A program made the position numbers and the translations under genes. The notes under the pieces are model-generated. The model did no database searches, was not told the origin of the DNA, and was given only the letters and a program-made list of their open reading frames with translations. From Streptomyces malachitofuscus (GTDB taxonomy: Bacteria; Actinomycetota; Actinomycetes; Streptomycetales; Streptomycetaceae): a stretch of 64,000 nucleotides of DNA. Shown here one piece after another: positions 6,857 through 14,666 of this stretch; position 1 is the first letter of the stretch, and every line of letters begins with the position of its first letter. The stretch is taken from assembly GCF_014650055.1 (NCBI RefSeq), contig NZ_BMUF01000015.1:124001-188000 (forward strand), read 5' to 3'.

Positions 6857-7720
6857 CTAGCCCGCCCGGGCGACCACCCAGTCCCCGATCCGCCCCAGCA
6901 GCGGCTCCGGCGCCGCGTTCTCCGCGTGCCCCATGCCGGGTTCGACCCACAGCTCCCCATGCTCCCCGGCGGCAGCCGCCAGCATCCGGGGATGGTCGAG
7001 CGGAAAGTACGCGTCCTGGTCGCCGTGCACGATCAGCAGCGGCGTCGGCGCGATCCGCGGCACCGCCTCGACCGGCGACACCGGCACCGGATCCCACTGC
7101 CGGTGATGGATCCGCGTCCGCAGTCCGTACCGCCCCACCAGCCGCCCGGACGGCCGGGTCACCAGCCAGTGCAGCCGCCGCATGGGCGCGGTCCCGCGAT
7201 AGAACCACCGCGCCGGAGCGCTGACGGAGACAACCACATCCACCCCGGTGTCCCGACCGTCCCAGCCATCCCTACCGTCCCGACCGCTCACCGCCGCATG
7301 CCGCAGCACCACCGAGCCCCCCATCGAGAACCCCACGGTGGCCACCCGCCCATACCCCAGCTCCCGCGCCCACCCCACCACCGCCGCGAGATCCAGCACC
7401 TCCCGGTCCCCCACGGTCGACCGCCCGCCCGACGCCCCGTGCCCCCGGAAGGAGAACGTCACGACACCGCCGTACCGCGAGAGCACCCGCGCCACGCGCC
7501 GCACGTGCGGCCGGTCCGCATCCCCGGTGAACCCGTGCGCGATCACGAAAACCAGATCACCGACGGAATCAGCTCCGGGTTCGTATACGGAATCGATCGC
7601 CACTCCGTCCGCGGTTCGCAAGAACGTCCGCAAAGGAACAGCGCCGCGCGCCCCCCCACCCGTCTCGGAATACGGACGAATCGTGGGCCGCGCCACATGA
7701 CCTGCCCGATCGGTGCTCAT
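6857..7720 (-). CDS. Alpha/beta hydrolase
   Basis: A 287-residue protein with the alpha/beta hydrolase layout: oxyanion region IAHGFTGDADRPH, nucleophile elbow VGFSMGG (Ser nucleophile), HGDQDAYFP supplying the acid residue, and a C-terminal GMGHAEN His. Unlike most family members it also carries an Arg/Gly/Asp-rich insertion (SGRDGRDGWDGRDTG) between the core strands. Substrate unknown; no signal peptide, so cytosolic. Start ATG 7718-7720 (MSTDRAGHVARP) is used rather than the longer frame to 7870, which runs into the divergent glnR promoter. Cotranscription with the MoaD-like gene (37 bases downstream) is likely. Confidence 0.86.
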   Translation of the reverse strand: MSTDRAGHVARPTIRPYSETGGGARGAVPLRTFLRTADGVAIDSVYEPGADSVGDLVFVIAHGFTGDADRPHVRRVARVLSRYGGVVTFSFRGHGASGGRSTVGDREVLDLAAVVGWARELGYGRVATVGFSMGGSVVLRHAAVSGRDGRDGWDGRDTGVDVVVSVSAPARWFYRGTAPMRRLHWLVTRPSGRLVGRYGLRTRIHHRQWDPVPVSPVEAVPRIAPTPLLIVHGDQDAYFPLDHPRMLAAAAGEHGELWVEPGMGHAENAAPEPLLGRIGDWVVARAG

Positions 7721-7911
7721 GTCGGCTATTCTGCTGCGAAGAGGACTCGGGCAGCGAAGCCCCCGGGTCCTTTTGTGCTTTCGGAAGCGTTGTATACGAA
7801 CGCGGGAAGGCGCGCCCCCATCGCAGGGACCGAGGAGGAACCAGACGTCATGGGAGAGCGAACCGTGCACGACTTGAGGACGACCCGGCTCCGAGCAGGT
7901 GAGGAGACGCG

Positions 7912-8691
7912 ATGAGCTCGCTGCTGCTCCTGACCAACGCGCTCCAGCCGTCGACGGAGGTGCTCCCTGCCCTCGGCCTGCTCCTGCACAACGTGCGCGT
8001 GGCCCCCGCGGAGGGCCCGGCCCTGGTCGACACCCCCGGCGCCGACGTGATCCTCGTCGACGGCCGCCGGGACCTCCCGCAGGTGCGCAGCCTGTGCCAG
8101 CTCCTGCGCTCCACCGGCCCGGGCTGCCCGCTCGTCCTGGTCGTGACGGAGGGCGGTCTGGCCGCCGTCACCGCGGACTGGGGCATCGACGACGTGCTGC
8201 TGGACACCGCGGGCCCGGCCGAGGTGGAGGCGCGGCTGCGCCTGGCGATGGGCCGCCAGCAGATCGTCAACGACGACTCCCCGATGGAGATCCGCAACGG
8301 TGACCTGTCGGTCGACGAGGCGACCTACTCCGCGAAACTCAAGGGCAGGGTCCTCGACCTGACCTTCAAGGAATTCGAGCTGCTGAAATACCTGGCGCAG
8401 CACCCCGGCCGGGTCTTCACCCGCGCCCAGCTCCTCCAGGAGGTGTGGGGCTACGACTACTTCGGCGGCACCCGCACGGTCGACGTGCACGTACGGCGTC
8501 TGCGCGCCAAGCTCGGCCCCGAGCACGAGTCATTGATCGGCACGGTCCGGAACGTCGGTTATCGATTCGTTACGCCCGAAAAGGTGGAGCGCGCGGCCGA
8601 GGAGGCGAAGGCCAAGGCGGACCGGCAAAAACCATCGGATACGGACGAGACGGCCGCGGGGAAAGCCGCCGAGGCCCACTCACGGGCGTGA
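7912..8691 (+). CDS. glnR: Global nitrogen regulator GlnR
   Basis: A 259-residue OmpR-type regulator. The receiver-like domain spans residues 1-120 with VILVDGRRDL (Asp50) in the phosphorylation position. It lacks the usual acidic pocket and the conserved Lys near 105, as known for this orphan atypical regulator. The winged-helix DNA-binding domain is about 130-225 (FKEFELLKYLAQHPGRVFTR, GTRTVDVHVRRLRAKLG). The C-terminal tail is charged. From memory it matches S. coelicolor GlnR (SCO4159), which activates glnA, amtB and glnII and represses ureA and gdhA under nitrogen limitation. ATG 7912 has GAGGAG at a good distance. Divergent from the alpha/beta hydrolase. Confidence 0.95.
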   Translation: MSSLLLLTNALQPSTEVLPALGLLLHNVRVAPAEGPALVDTPGADVILVDGRRDLPQVRSLCQLLRSTGPGCPLVLVVTEGGLAAVTADWGIDDVLLDTAGPAEVEARLRLAMGRQQIVNDDSPMEIRNGDLSVDEATYSAKLKGRVLDLTFKEFELLKYLAQHPGRVFTRAQLLQEVWGYDYFGGTRTVDVHVRRLRAKLGPEHESLIGTVRNVGYRFVTPEKVERAAEEAKAKADRQKPSDTDETAAGKAAEAHSRA

Positions 8692-8798
8692 AGGGTGCAC
8701 GCATGAGCGTTGCGTTCGCACGTACGAGCCGTTTCCGTGCTGTTCGGAACCCTCTTCACGCCCTGCCCGGACCGAATATATCCGCGTAGACTCCGCGC

Positions 8799-9821
8799 GT
8801 GGCCAAGGTAACCAGGGATGATGTGGCGCGGCTGGCGGGTACGTCCACCGCCGTCGTCAGCTATGTCATCAACAACGGACCCCGGCCGGTCGCCCCGGCC
8901 ACGCGCGAGCGCGTTCTCGCCGCGATCAAGGAGCTGGGGTACCGGCCCGACCGCGTCGCCCAGGCGATGGCGTCACGGCGTACGGATCTCATAGGCCTGA
9001 TCATCCCGGACGCCCGGCAGCCGTTCTTCGGGGAGATGGCGCACGCGGTCGAACAGGCGGCGTCCGAGCGCGGGAAGATGGTGCTCGTCGGCAACACCGA
9101 CTACATCGCCGAGCGCGAGGTCCACTATCTGCGCGCCTTCCTCGGGATGCGCGTCTCCGGTCTGATCCTGGTCAGCCACGCGCTGAACGACCTGGCCGCC
9201 GCGGAGATCGAGGCGTGGGACGCCCGGGTGGTCCTGCTGCACGAGCGCCCGGAGGCGATCGACGACGTGGCGGTCGTGACGGACGACCTCGGCGGCGCCC
9301 AGCTCGCCGTGCGCCACCTGCTGGAACACGGGAACGCGTACGTCGCCTGTGTCGGCGGCACCGCGGAGACCCCCGCCGTCGGCGACCCGGTCTCGGACCA
9401 CGTCGAGGGCTGGCGGCGCGCGATGGAGGAGGCCGGGATATCGACCGAGGGCCGCCTCTTCGAGGCGCCGTACAACCGCTACGACGCCTACCGCGTGGGC
9501 CTGGAGATCCTCTCCGGACCGAACCGCCCGCCGGCGGTCTTCTGCTCCACCGACGACCAGGCGATCGGCATCCTGCGCGCCGCGCGGGAGCTGCGCATCG
9601 ACGTGCCGGGTGAGCTGGCGGTCGCGGGTTTCGACGACATCAAGGAGGCGGCGCTCGCCGACCCGCCGATGACCACGGTCGCCTCCGACCGTCCGGCGAT
9701 GGCCCGCGCGGCGGTCGACCTGGTCCTCGACGACGGCCTGCGGGTGGCGGGCTCGCGCCGCGAACGCCTGAAGGTGTTCCCGTCCCGCCTGGTGGTACGC
9801 CAGTCCTGCGGCTGCGCGTAG
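8799..9821 (+). CDS. LacI-family transcriptional regulator
   Basis: A 340-residue repressor. The N-terminal helix-turn-helix (residues 3-50: VTRDDVARLAGTSTAVVSYV and the hinge helix RPDRVAQAMASRRT) is followed by a periplasmic-binding-protein-like effector domain (LIGLIIPDARQPFFGEMAHA, then PAVFCSTDDQAIGILRAARE). It ends with QSCGCA, as in several Streptomyces LacI proteins. The ligand is probably a sugar but cannot be read here; no transporter or sugar gene is adjacent. Start GTG 8799. A -10-like TAGACT at 8787-8792 lies 6 bases upstream with no Shine-Dalgarno, so the message may be leaderless. Confidence 0.9.
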   Translation: MAKVTRDDVARLAGTSTAVVSYVINNGPRPVAPATRERVLAAIKELGYRPDRVAQAMASRRTDLIGLIIPDARQPFFGEMAHAVEQAASERGKMVLVGNTDYIAEREVHYLRAFLGMRVSGLILVSHALNDLAAAEIEAWDARVVLLHERPEAIDDVAVVTDDLGGAQLAVRHLLEHGNAYVACVGGTAETPAVGDPVSDHVEGWRRAMEEAGISTEGRLFEAPYNRYDAYRVGLEILSGPNRPPAVFCSTDDQAIGILRAARELRIDVPGELAVAGFDDIKEAALADPPMTTVASDRPAMARAAVDLVLDDGLRVAGSRRERLKVFPSRLVVRQSCGCA

Positions 9822-9928
9822 GCCCCCGGGAGCCTCCGGACCCCGGGAACCTTTATATCGGGCATACGCCCTTCTGTCGGGCTTCTCAGCGGGCACTCAG
9901 GGCGTTCTCATCGTCGCGCGCGACGCTC

Positions 9929-10984
9929 ATGAACATGACCGAGAGCCCCCGCCCCAGCGGCGAGTACGAGAGCAGCAACTCCCACCAGGTGAACCCCGAG
10001 TGGCCGCCCCCGCCGGCGTACGCACCGACGCCTGCGCAGCCCTCGAACCCGACTTCGGCCCCGGAGCAGGCACAAGCACAGGCGCAGCCGCCCGCGCAGC
10101 CCTCGCACCGGAAGCGCACCCGGGGCCCCGCCGCCCTGCTCGCGGCCGTGGCGATCGTCGCGGCGGCCGTGGGCGGCGGCACCGCCTACGGCGTGCAGGA
10201 GCTGACCGGCTCCGACACCGTCGCCACCTCGGGCTCCAGCAGCACCAACGTCGTACCGTCGAGCCAGAAGGGCACGGTGTCCGGCGTCGCCAAGGCGGTC
10301 AGCCCCAGCATCGTCGAGATCAACGCGACCTCCAACGCCGGCTCCTCGACCGGCTCCGGCGTGATCATCACCGACGACGGCGAGATCATCACCAACAACC
10401 ACGTCGTCGCCGGGGCGTCCTCGATCAAGGTCCGGACGGACGACGGCACGACGTACTCCGCGAAGGTGGTCGGCACCGACAGCAGCAAGGACCTGGCGCT
10501 GATCAAGCTGGAGAACGCCTCCGGCCTGAAGGCGGCCACCCTCGGCGACTCCGACGGCGTGCAGGTCGGCGACCAGGTGGTGGCGATCGGCTCCCCCGAG
10601 GGCCTGACCGGCACGGTGACCAGCGGCATCGTCTCCGCCCTCGACCGCGATGTGACCGTCTCGACCGACCAGGGCCAGGGTCAGCGGCCCGGACAGCAGG
10701 GCGGCGACTGGCCGTTCGAGTTCGGCGGCCGGGAGTTCAACGGCGACACGGGCGGCTCGACGACCACGTACAAGGCGATCCAGACCGACGCGTCCCTGAA
10801 CCCCGGCAACTCCGGCGGCGCGCTGATCGACATGAACGGCAACATCATCGGCATCAACTCCGCGATGTACGCACCCAGCGGCGCGGACTCGTCCGCGGCG
10901 GGCAGCGTGGGCCTGGGCTTCGCCATCCCGGTCGACACGGTGAAGGCGGACCTGCCGGCCCTTCGCTCCGGCTCGACGAACTGA
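9929..10984 (+). CDS. Membrane-anchored HtrA-like trypsin-type serine protease without PDZ domain
   Basis: A 351-residue protein. The cytosolic Pro/Gln/Ala-rich tail is residues 1-60, one membrane helix is about 66-88, and the extracytoplasmic protease domain follows from about 115. Catalytic residues are visible: His158 in TNNHVVAG, Asp188 in SKDLALIKL, Ser295 in NPGNSGGALID. A 40-residue Gly/Gln-rich loop (DQGQGQRPGQQGG) interrupts the domain before the Ser strand. It ends 30 residues after LGFAIPVDTV with no PDZ domain, shorter than typical DegP/PepD. It lies directly before an MprAB-like pair, recalling the mprA-mprB-pepD arrangement of mycobacteria, and suggests envelope-stress quality control. 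Start ATG 9929, or 9935. Confidence 0.9.
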   Translation: MNMTESPRPSGEYESSNSHQVNPEWPPPPAYAPTPAQPSNPTSAPEQAQAQAQPPAQPSHRKRTRGPAALLAAVAIVAAAVGGGTAYGVQELTGSDTVATSGSSSTNVVPSSQKGTVSGVAKAVSPSIVEINATSNAGSSTGSGVIITDDGEIITNNHVVAGASSIKVRTDDGTTYSAKVVGTDSSKDLALIKLENASGLKAATLGDSDGVQVGDQVVAIGSPEGLTGTVTSGIVSALDRDVTVSTDQGQGQRPGQQGGDWPFEFGGREFNGDTGGSTTTYKAIQTDASLNPGNSGGALIDMNGNIIGINSAMYAPSGADSSAAGSVGLGFAIPVDTVKADLPALRSGSTN

Positions 10985-11086
10985 CGCGCACCCCGGGAAA
11001 CGTGCGAGGCTGAAGACCCGTACAGAGCCTCATGGCCACGCTCCCGCCGCCTCGCCCGGGGCGCAGACAGAGGAATACGACACACC

Positions 11087-11821
11087 ATGACCTCCGCAGA
11101 AGGCGACCGTGCCCCCCAGCGCATCCTGATCGTCGACGACGAGCCGGCGGTGCGCGAAGCGCTCCAGCGCAGCCTGGCCTTCGAGGGGTACGGCACCGAG
11201 GTGGCCGTCGACGGCGCGGACGCCCTGGAGAAGACGGCGGCGTACCGGCCGGACCTGCTGGTGCTGGACATCCAGATGCCCCGCATGGACGGCCTGACCG
11301 CCGCCCGCCGCATCCGCGCCACCGGCGACACCACGCCCATCCTGATGCTGACGGCCCGCGACACCGTCGGCGACCGGGTGACGGGGCTGGACGCCGGGGC
11401 CGACGACTACCTGGTGAAGCCGTTCGAGCTGGACGAGCTGTTCGCCCGCATCCGGGCGCTGCTGCGCCGCAGCTCCTACGCGGCGGCGGTGGCCGCCTCC
11501 GCCGAGTCGGACGACGTCCTCACCTTCGCCGACCTGACCATGAACCTGGCCACGCGGGAGGTCATGCGCGGCGGGCGCCCGGTGGAGCTGACCCGTACGG
11601 AGTTCACCCTGCTGGAGATGTTCATGGCCCACCCACGGCAGGTGCTCACGCGTGAGCAGATCCTCAAGGCGGTCTGGGGCTTCGACTTCGAGCCGTCCTC
11701 CAACTCGCTGGACGTGTACGTCATGTACCTGCGCCGCAAGACCGAGGCCGGCGGCGAGCCGCGCCTGGTGCACACGGTGCGGGGGGTGGGGTACGCGCTG
11801 CGGCAGGGCGGCGCGGAGTGA
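11087..11821 (+). CDS. OmpR-type response regulator (MprA/CseB-like)
   Basis: A 244-residue regulator. The receiver domain is residues 11-125 with the acidic pair DD17-18, phospho-acceptor Asp61 (LLVLDIQMP) and Lys111 (LVKPFEL). An Ala/Ser linker follows (about 125-145) and then an OmpR winged helix (about 145-240: LTRTEFTLLEMFMAHPRQVL, NSLDVYVMYLRRKTE). Its stop overlaps the kinase GTG by 4 bases (GTGA), so the two are translationally coupled. With the upstream protease it resembles the mycobacterial MprAB stress system; the target regulon is not visible. Confidence 0.93.
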   Translation: MTSAEGDRAPQRILIVDDEPAVREALQRSLAFEGYGTEVAVDGADALEKTAAYRPDLLVLDIQMPRMDGLTAARRIRATGDTTPILMLTARDTVGDRVTGLDAGADDYLVKPFELDELFARIRALLRRSSYAAAVAASAESDDVLTFADLTMNLATREVMRGGRPVELTRTEFTLLEMFMAHPRQVLTREQILKAVWGFDFEPSSNSLDVYVMYLRRKTEAGGEPRLVHTVRGVGYALRQGGAE

Positions 11822-13275
11822 CCGCTCCCCTCCGCCGCTTCCGCTCGCTGCCGATCCGGGCGCGGCTGTCCCTGCTGGTGGCGGCGGCCGTGGCGTTCGC
11901 GGTGGCGGCGGTGTCGGTGACCTGCTGGTTCATCGTGCGCGGGAAGCTGTACGACGAGGTCGACAACGATCTGAAGGATTCGGTGCTCACCCTCCAGCAG
12001 GAGGAGTTCGAGCAGCTCACCAACGCCTGTGTCCCCGAGCCCTCCGACACGGGCACGATCACCCCGCGCAGCAAGCAGTACGCCCAACTGGTCCGCTCGG
12101 ACGGCAGGGTGTGCGTGCTGCCCTACTCCGCGGCCGCGGTCGACGTCACCGACGGTGACAGGGACGTGGCCGCCGACCCGGACCCCAGCGAGGGGTTCTT
12201 CCGCAACGGCACCGACAGCGACGGCACCCGGGTCCGCGTGCTGACGACCGCCGTCACCGTCAAGACCGGCCCGCTGAGCCGGGCCGTGGCCCAGGACTAC
12301 GCCTTCGTCGTGGCCGTGCCGCTCAGCAACACCCAGTCCACGCTCAACGAACTGGCCCTGCTGCTGCTCCTCGTCTCGGGCATCGGCGTGCTCGGCTCCG
12401 CCGCCGCGGGGCTCGCCGTCGCCCGCACGGGCCTGCGCCCGGTCGACCGGCTCACCGAGGCCGTCGAGCACGTGGCCCGCACCGAGGACCTGGGCATCCG
12501 CATCCCCGTGGAGGACGACGCCGACGACGAGATCGCCCGCCTCTCCCGCTCCTTCAACAGCATGACCTCGTCCCTGGCCAGCTCCCGCGACCTCCAGCAG
12601 CAGCTCATCGCGGACGCCGGCCATGAACTGCGCACCCCGCTCACCTCCCTGCGCACCAACATCGAGCTCCTCACCCGCAGCGAGGACACGGGCCGTCCGC
12701 TGCCCGCCGAGGACCGCAAGGCCCTGCTCGCCTCGGTCAAGGCGCAGATGACGGAACTGGCCGCCCTCATCGGCGACCTGCAGGAGCTGTCCCGCCCGGA
12801 CACGGGCCAGCACGCGGGCCGCACCCGGATCGTCGCGTGGCAGGACACCGTCGAGTCGGCGCTGCGCCGGGTCCGGCTCCGCGGCCCGGAACTGACCATC
12901 ACGGCGGACGTGCACCCCTGGTACGTACGGGCGGAACCCGCGGCCCTGGAACGGGCGGTGGTCAACATCCTGGACAACGCGGTGAAGTTCAGCCCGCCCG
13001 GCGGCACCATCGAGGTCCGCCTCGCCGACGGCGTCCTCACCGTCCGCGACCACGGCCCCGGCATCCCCGCGGACGAACTCCCCCATGTCTTCGACCGCTT
13101 CTGGCGCTCCCCCACCGCCCGCGCCCTCCCCGGCTCCGGCCTCGGCCTGTCCATCGTGGCCCGCACGGTCCACCAGGCCGGCGGCACGGTCACCCTGACC
13201 CCGGCCGACGGCACCGGCACGACGGCCACCATCCACCTCCCGGGCGCCCCGACCCCACCACCGGAGGTGCCCTAG
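11818..13275 (+). CDS. Sensor histidine kinase paired with the upstream regulator (MprB-like)
   Basis: A 485-residue kinase. TM1 is about residues 17-40, an extracytoplasmic sensor domain about 41-176 has two Cys (C71, C99) that might pair, and TM2 is about 178-203. HAMP is about 203-255, the dimerisation domain has His269 in ADAGHELRTPLTSLR, and the ATPase domain has the N box NILDNAVKFSPPGG, DHGPGIP and GSGLGLSIV. It autophosphorylates on His269 and passes phosphate to the regulator's Asp61. Start GTG 11818. The stop overlaps the converging DUF6177 gene by 4 bases. Confidence 0.93.
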   Translation: MTAPLRRFRSLPIRARLSLLVAAAVAFAVAAVSVTCWFIVRGKLYDEVDNDLKDSVLTLQQEEFEQLTNACVPEPSDTGTITPRSKQYAQLVRSDGRVCVLPYSAAAVDVTDGDRDVAADPDPSEGFFRNGTDSDGTRVRVLTTAVTVKTGPLSRAVAQDYAFVVAVPLSNTQSTLNELALLLLLVSGIGVLGSAAAGLAVARTGLRPVDRLTEAVEHVARTEDLGIRIPVEDDADDEIARLSRSFNSMTSSLASSRDLQQQLIADAGHELRTPLTSLRTNIELLTRSEDTGRPLPAEDRKALLASVKAQMTELAALIGDLQELSRPDTGQHAGRTRIVAWQDTVESALRRVRLRGPELTITADVHPWYVRAEPAALERAVVNILDNAVKFSPPGGTIEVRLADGVLTVRDHGPGIPADELPHVFDRFWRSPTARALPGSGLGLSIVARTVHQAGGTVTLTPADGTGTTATIHLPGAPTPPPEVP

Positions 13276-14666
13276 GAGTCCGCCGTCCCCAACCGTCCGA
13301 CCAGCACCCGCACCTGTTCCCACGCCTCTCCGCCCTGCCCCAGCCGGTAGTGCAGAGCGCCCCGGCGACCGGGGCCGAGCCGCACCGGCGTGGGAACCAG
13401 CGCGGGCGGGCGGCCGATGCGTCCGGCTTCCGTGCGGCCGACGGTGAAGGTGACGGGGGTCGGCGGCGGCTCCGCATGCGCGGATACGGTCAGGTCGCGG
13501 CGGCCCGGGCGGAGTGCCGTGAGCAGGGTGACGAGCCCGTGTTCCGCGTCGAGTTCGGCGGCGAGCGCCTCCACGGCGTCGAGCGGCGGCGTCTCGTCGT
13601 CCCCGTATCCGAGGGTGAGGGTGATGTCCTCCTCCACTCCGGCCGGGGTGCGCAGCACACGGGCCGTCGCGAGCAGCGGCCGGTCGGGGTGACCGACGGC
13701 GATCAGCCAGGTGGGCCGGGGTGCGCGGGAGCGGGCCAGGTCCGTCACCTGACGGGTGGACCAGGGCAGGTTGACCGGCTCGGCGGTGCTCCATCCGGCG
13801 GGCGGTCTCCCGGTCAGCCGGGTGCAGGCCGTCTCCAGGGAGCGCCCGAGCACCAGGTCCGGGTCGGCCGGATGCCGGGTCCGCAGCGTGAGCAGCAGCC
13901 GGCGTTCGTTCGTGGCGGTGACGGCTGCGAAGGTGCCGGCGAGGCGGGCGTCTCCGTGTTCGTCGCGGACCGGGGTGAACGTGCCTCCCTTCCAGTGGAG
14001 CACCGCGCCGGACAGGCCGTCGTAGTACCCGTCCTCTGGGTCCTGGACGACCCAGCGGTTGGGCAGGCCGCGCAGGGCGGTGCGGGTGGCAAGGGTGAGG
14101 CGGGCACCGGGCGGGGTGACGATCTGCACGGCACGGTCGTTCTCGGCGGCGGTGCGCAGGGCGTCGGACAGCCAGCTGGTCATGGCGACGAGGGGGCGGT
14201 CCTGGATCACCACCGCGGTGCTCGGAGTGAGGACGTCCACGGCGGGTGTGGCGGTCGCGGGGACCGGGACGGTGGAGATGTCCGTGGTCAGCGGCACGAC
14301 CTCGGTGGTGGCGGCCTCGGGGGGCCAGACGGCGCCTCCGAGTACGGTGACCAGCCGACCCGCGAAGGAACCCGCGAGCCGCCCGGCCTCGGCGACGGCG
14401 GTGGAGGCCCGCGCCTCCGTCCACCACACCGGCCCGTCGTGCCCGCCGCCCTCACTGCCGAGCAGGCGGGCGGTCTCACCGGGAACCTGGACCAGGATGG
14501 GCGTCTCCACGGATACGAGTGGCCGCCCGTCAGGGGCGCAGAGCTGCACCACCGCCCCGTCCGCCACGGTGTTCACGCTCAGATCGGGGCCGCCCGCGTA
14601 GAGGCCCGCGAGCAGGGTCGGCAGGTCGGGCATCTTCGGGGTGAGGGCGATGACGTCCTTGGTCAT
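13272..14666 (-). CDS. DUF6177-type protein closing the type VII operon
   Basis: A 464-residue protein beginning MTKDVIALTPKMPDLPTLLA. It has no membrane helix and no enzyme motif I recognise. From memory its N-terminus (GGPDLSVNTVADGAVVQLC, then WWTEARAS) matches DUF6177, a family found with ESX-type loci in Streptomyces. Start ATG 14664-14666 overlaps the EccC stop (ATGA), so it is cotranslated with EccC and likely serves the same secretion system. EspG-like chaperone or structural functions are possible but not supported by motifs. It is the last gene of the operon; its stop overlaps that of the converging kinase gene by 4 bases, leaving no room for a separate terminator. Confidence 0.8.
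   Translation of the reverse strand: MTKDVIALTPKMPDLPTLLAGLYAGGPDLSVNTVADGAVVQLCAPDGRPLVSVETPILVQVPGETARLLGSEGGGHDGPVWWTEARASTAVAEAGRLAGSFAGRLVTVLGGAVWPPEAATTEVVPLTTDISTVPVPATATPAVDVLTPSTAVVIQDRPLVAMTSWLSDALRTAAENDRAVQIVTPPGARLTLATRTALRGLPNRWVVQDPEDGYYDGLSGAVLHWKGGTFTPVRDEHGDARLAGTFAAVTATNERRLLLTLRTRHPADPDLVLGRSLETACTRLTGRPPAGWSTAEPVNLPWSTRQVTDLARSRAPRPTWLIAVGHPDRPLLATARVLRTPAGVEEDITLTLGYGDDETPPLDAVEALAAELDAEHGLVTLLTALRPGRRDLTVSAHAEPPPTPVTFTVGRTEAGRIGRPPALVPTPVRLGPGRRGALHYRLGQGGEAWEQVRVLVGRLGTADS

Noticed and set aside
4873..7224. 783-codon plus-strand frame through the repeat region and the membrane-protein gene
   Set aside because: Arg/Pro/Ala-rich translation without any family pattern, antisense to the membrane protein and MoaD-like genes, and in part made of the 43-bp repeats.
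11476..14427. 983-codon minus-strand frame opposite the two-component genes
   Set aside because: Runs antisense to the response regulator and kinase and across part of the DUF6177 gene in another frame; the translation is low-complexity GC shadow.
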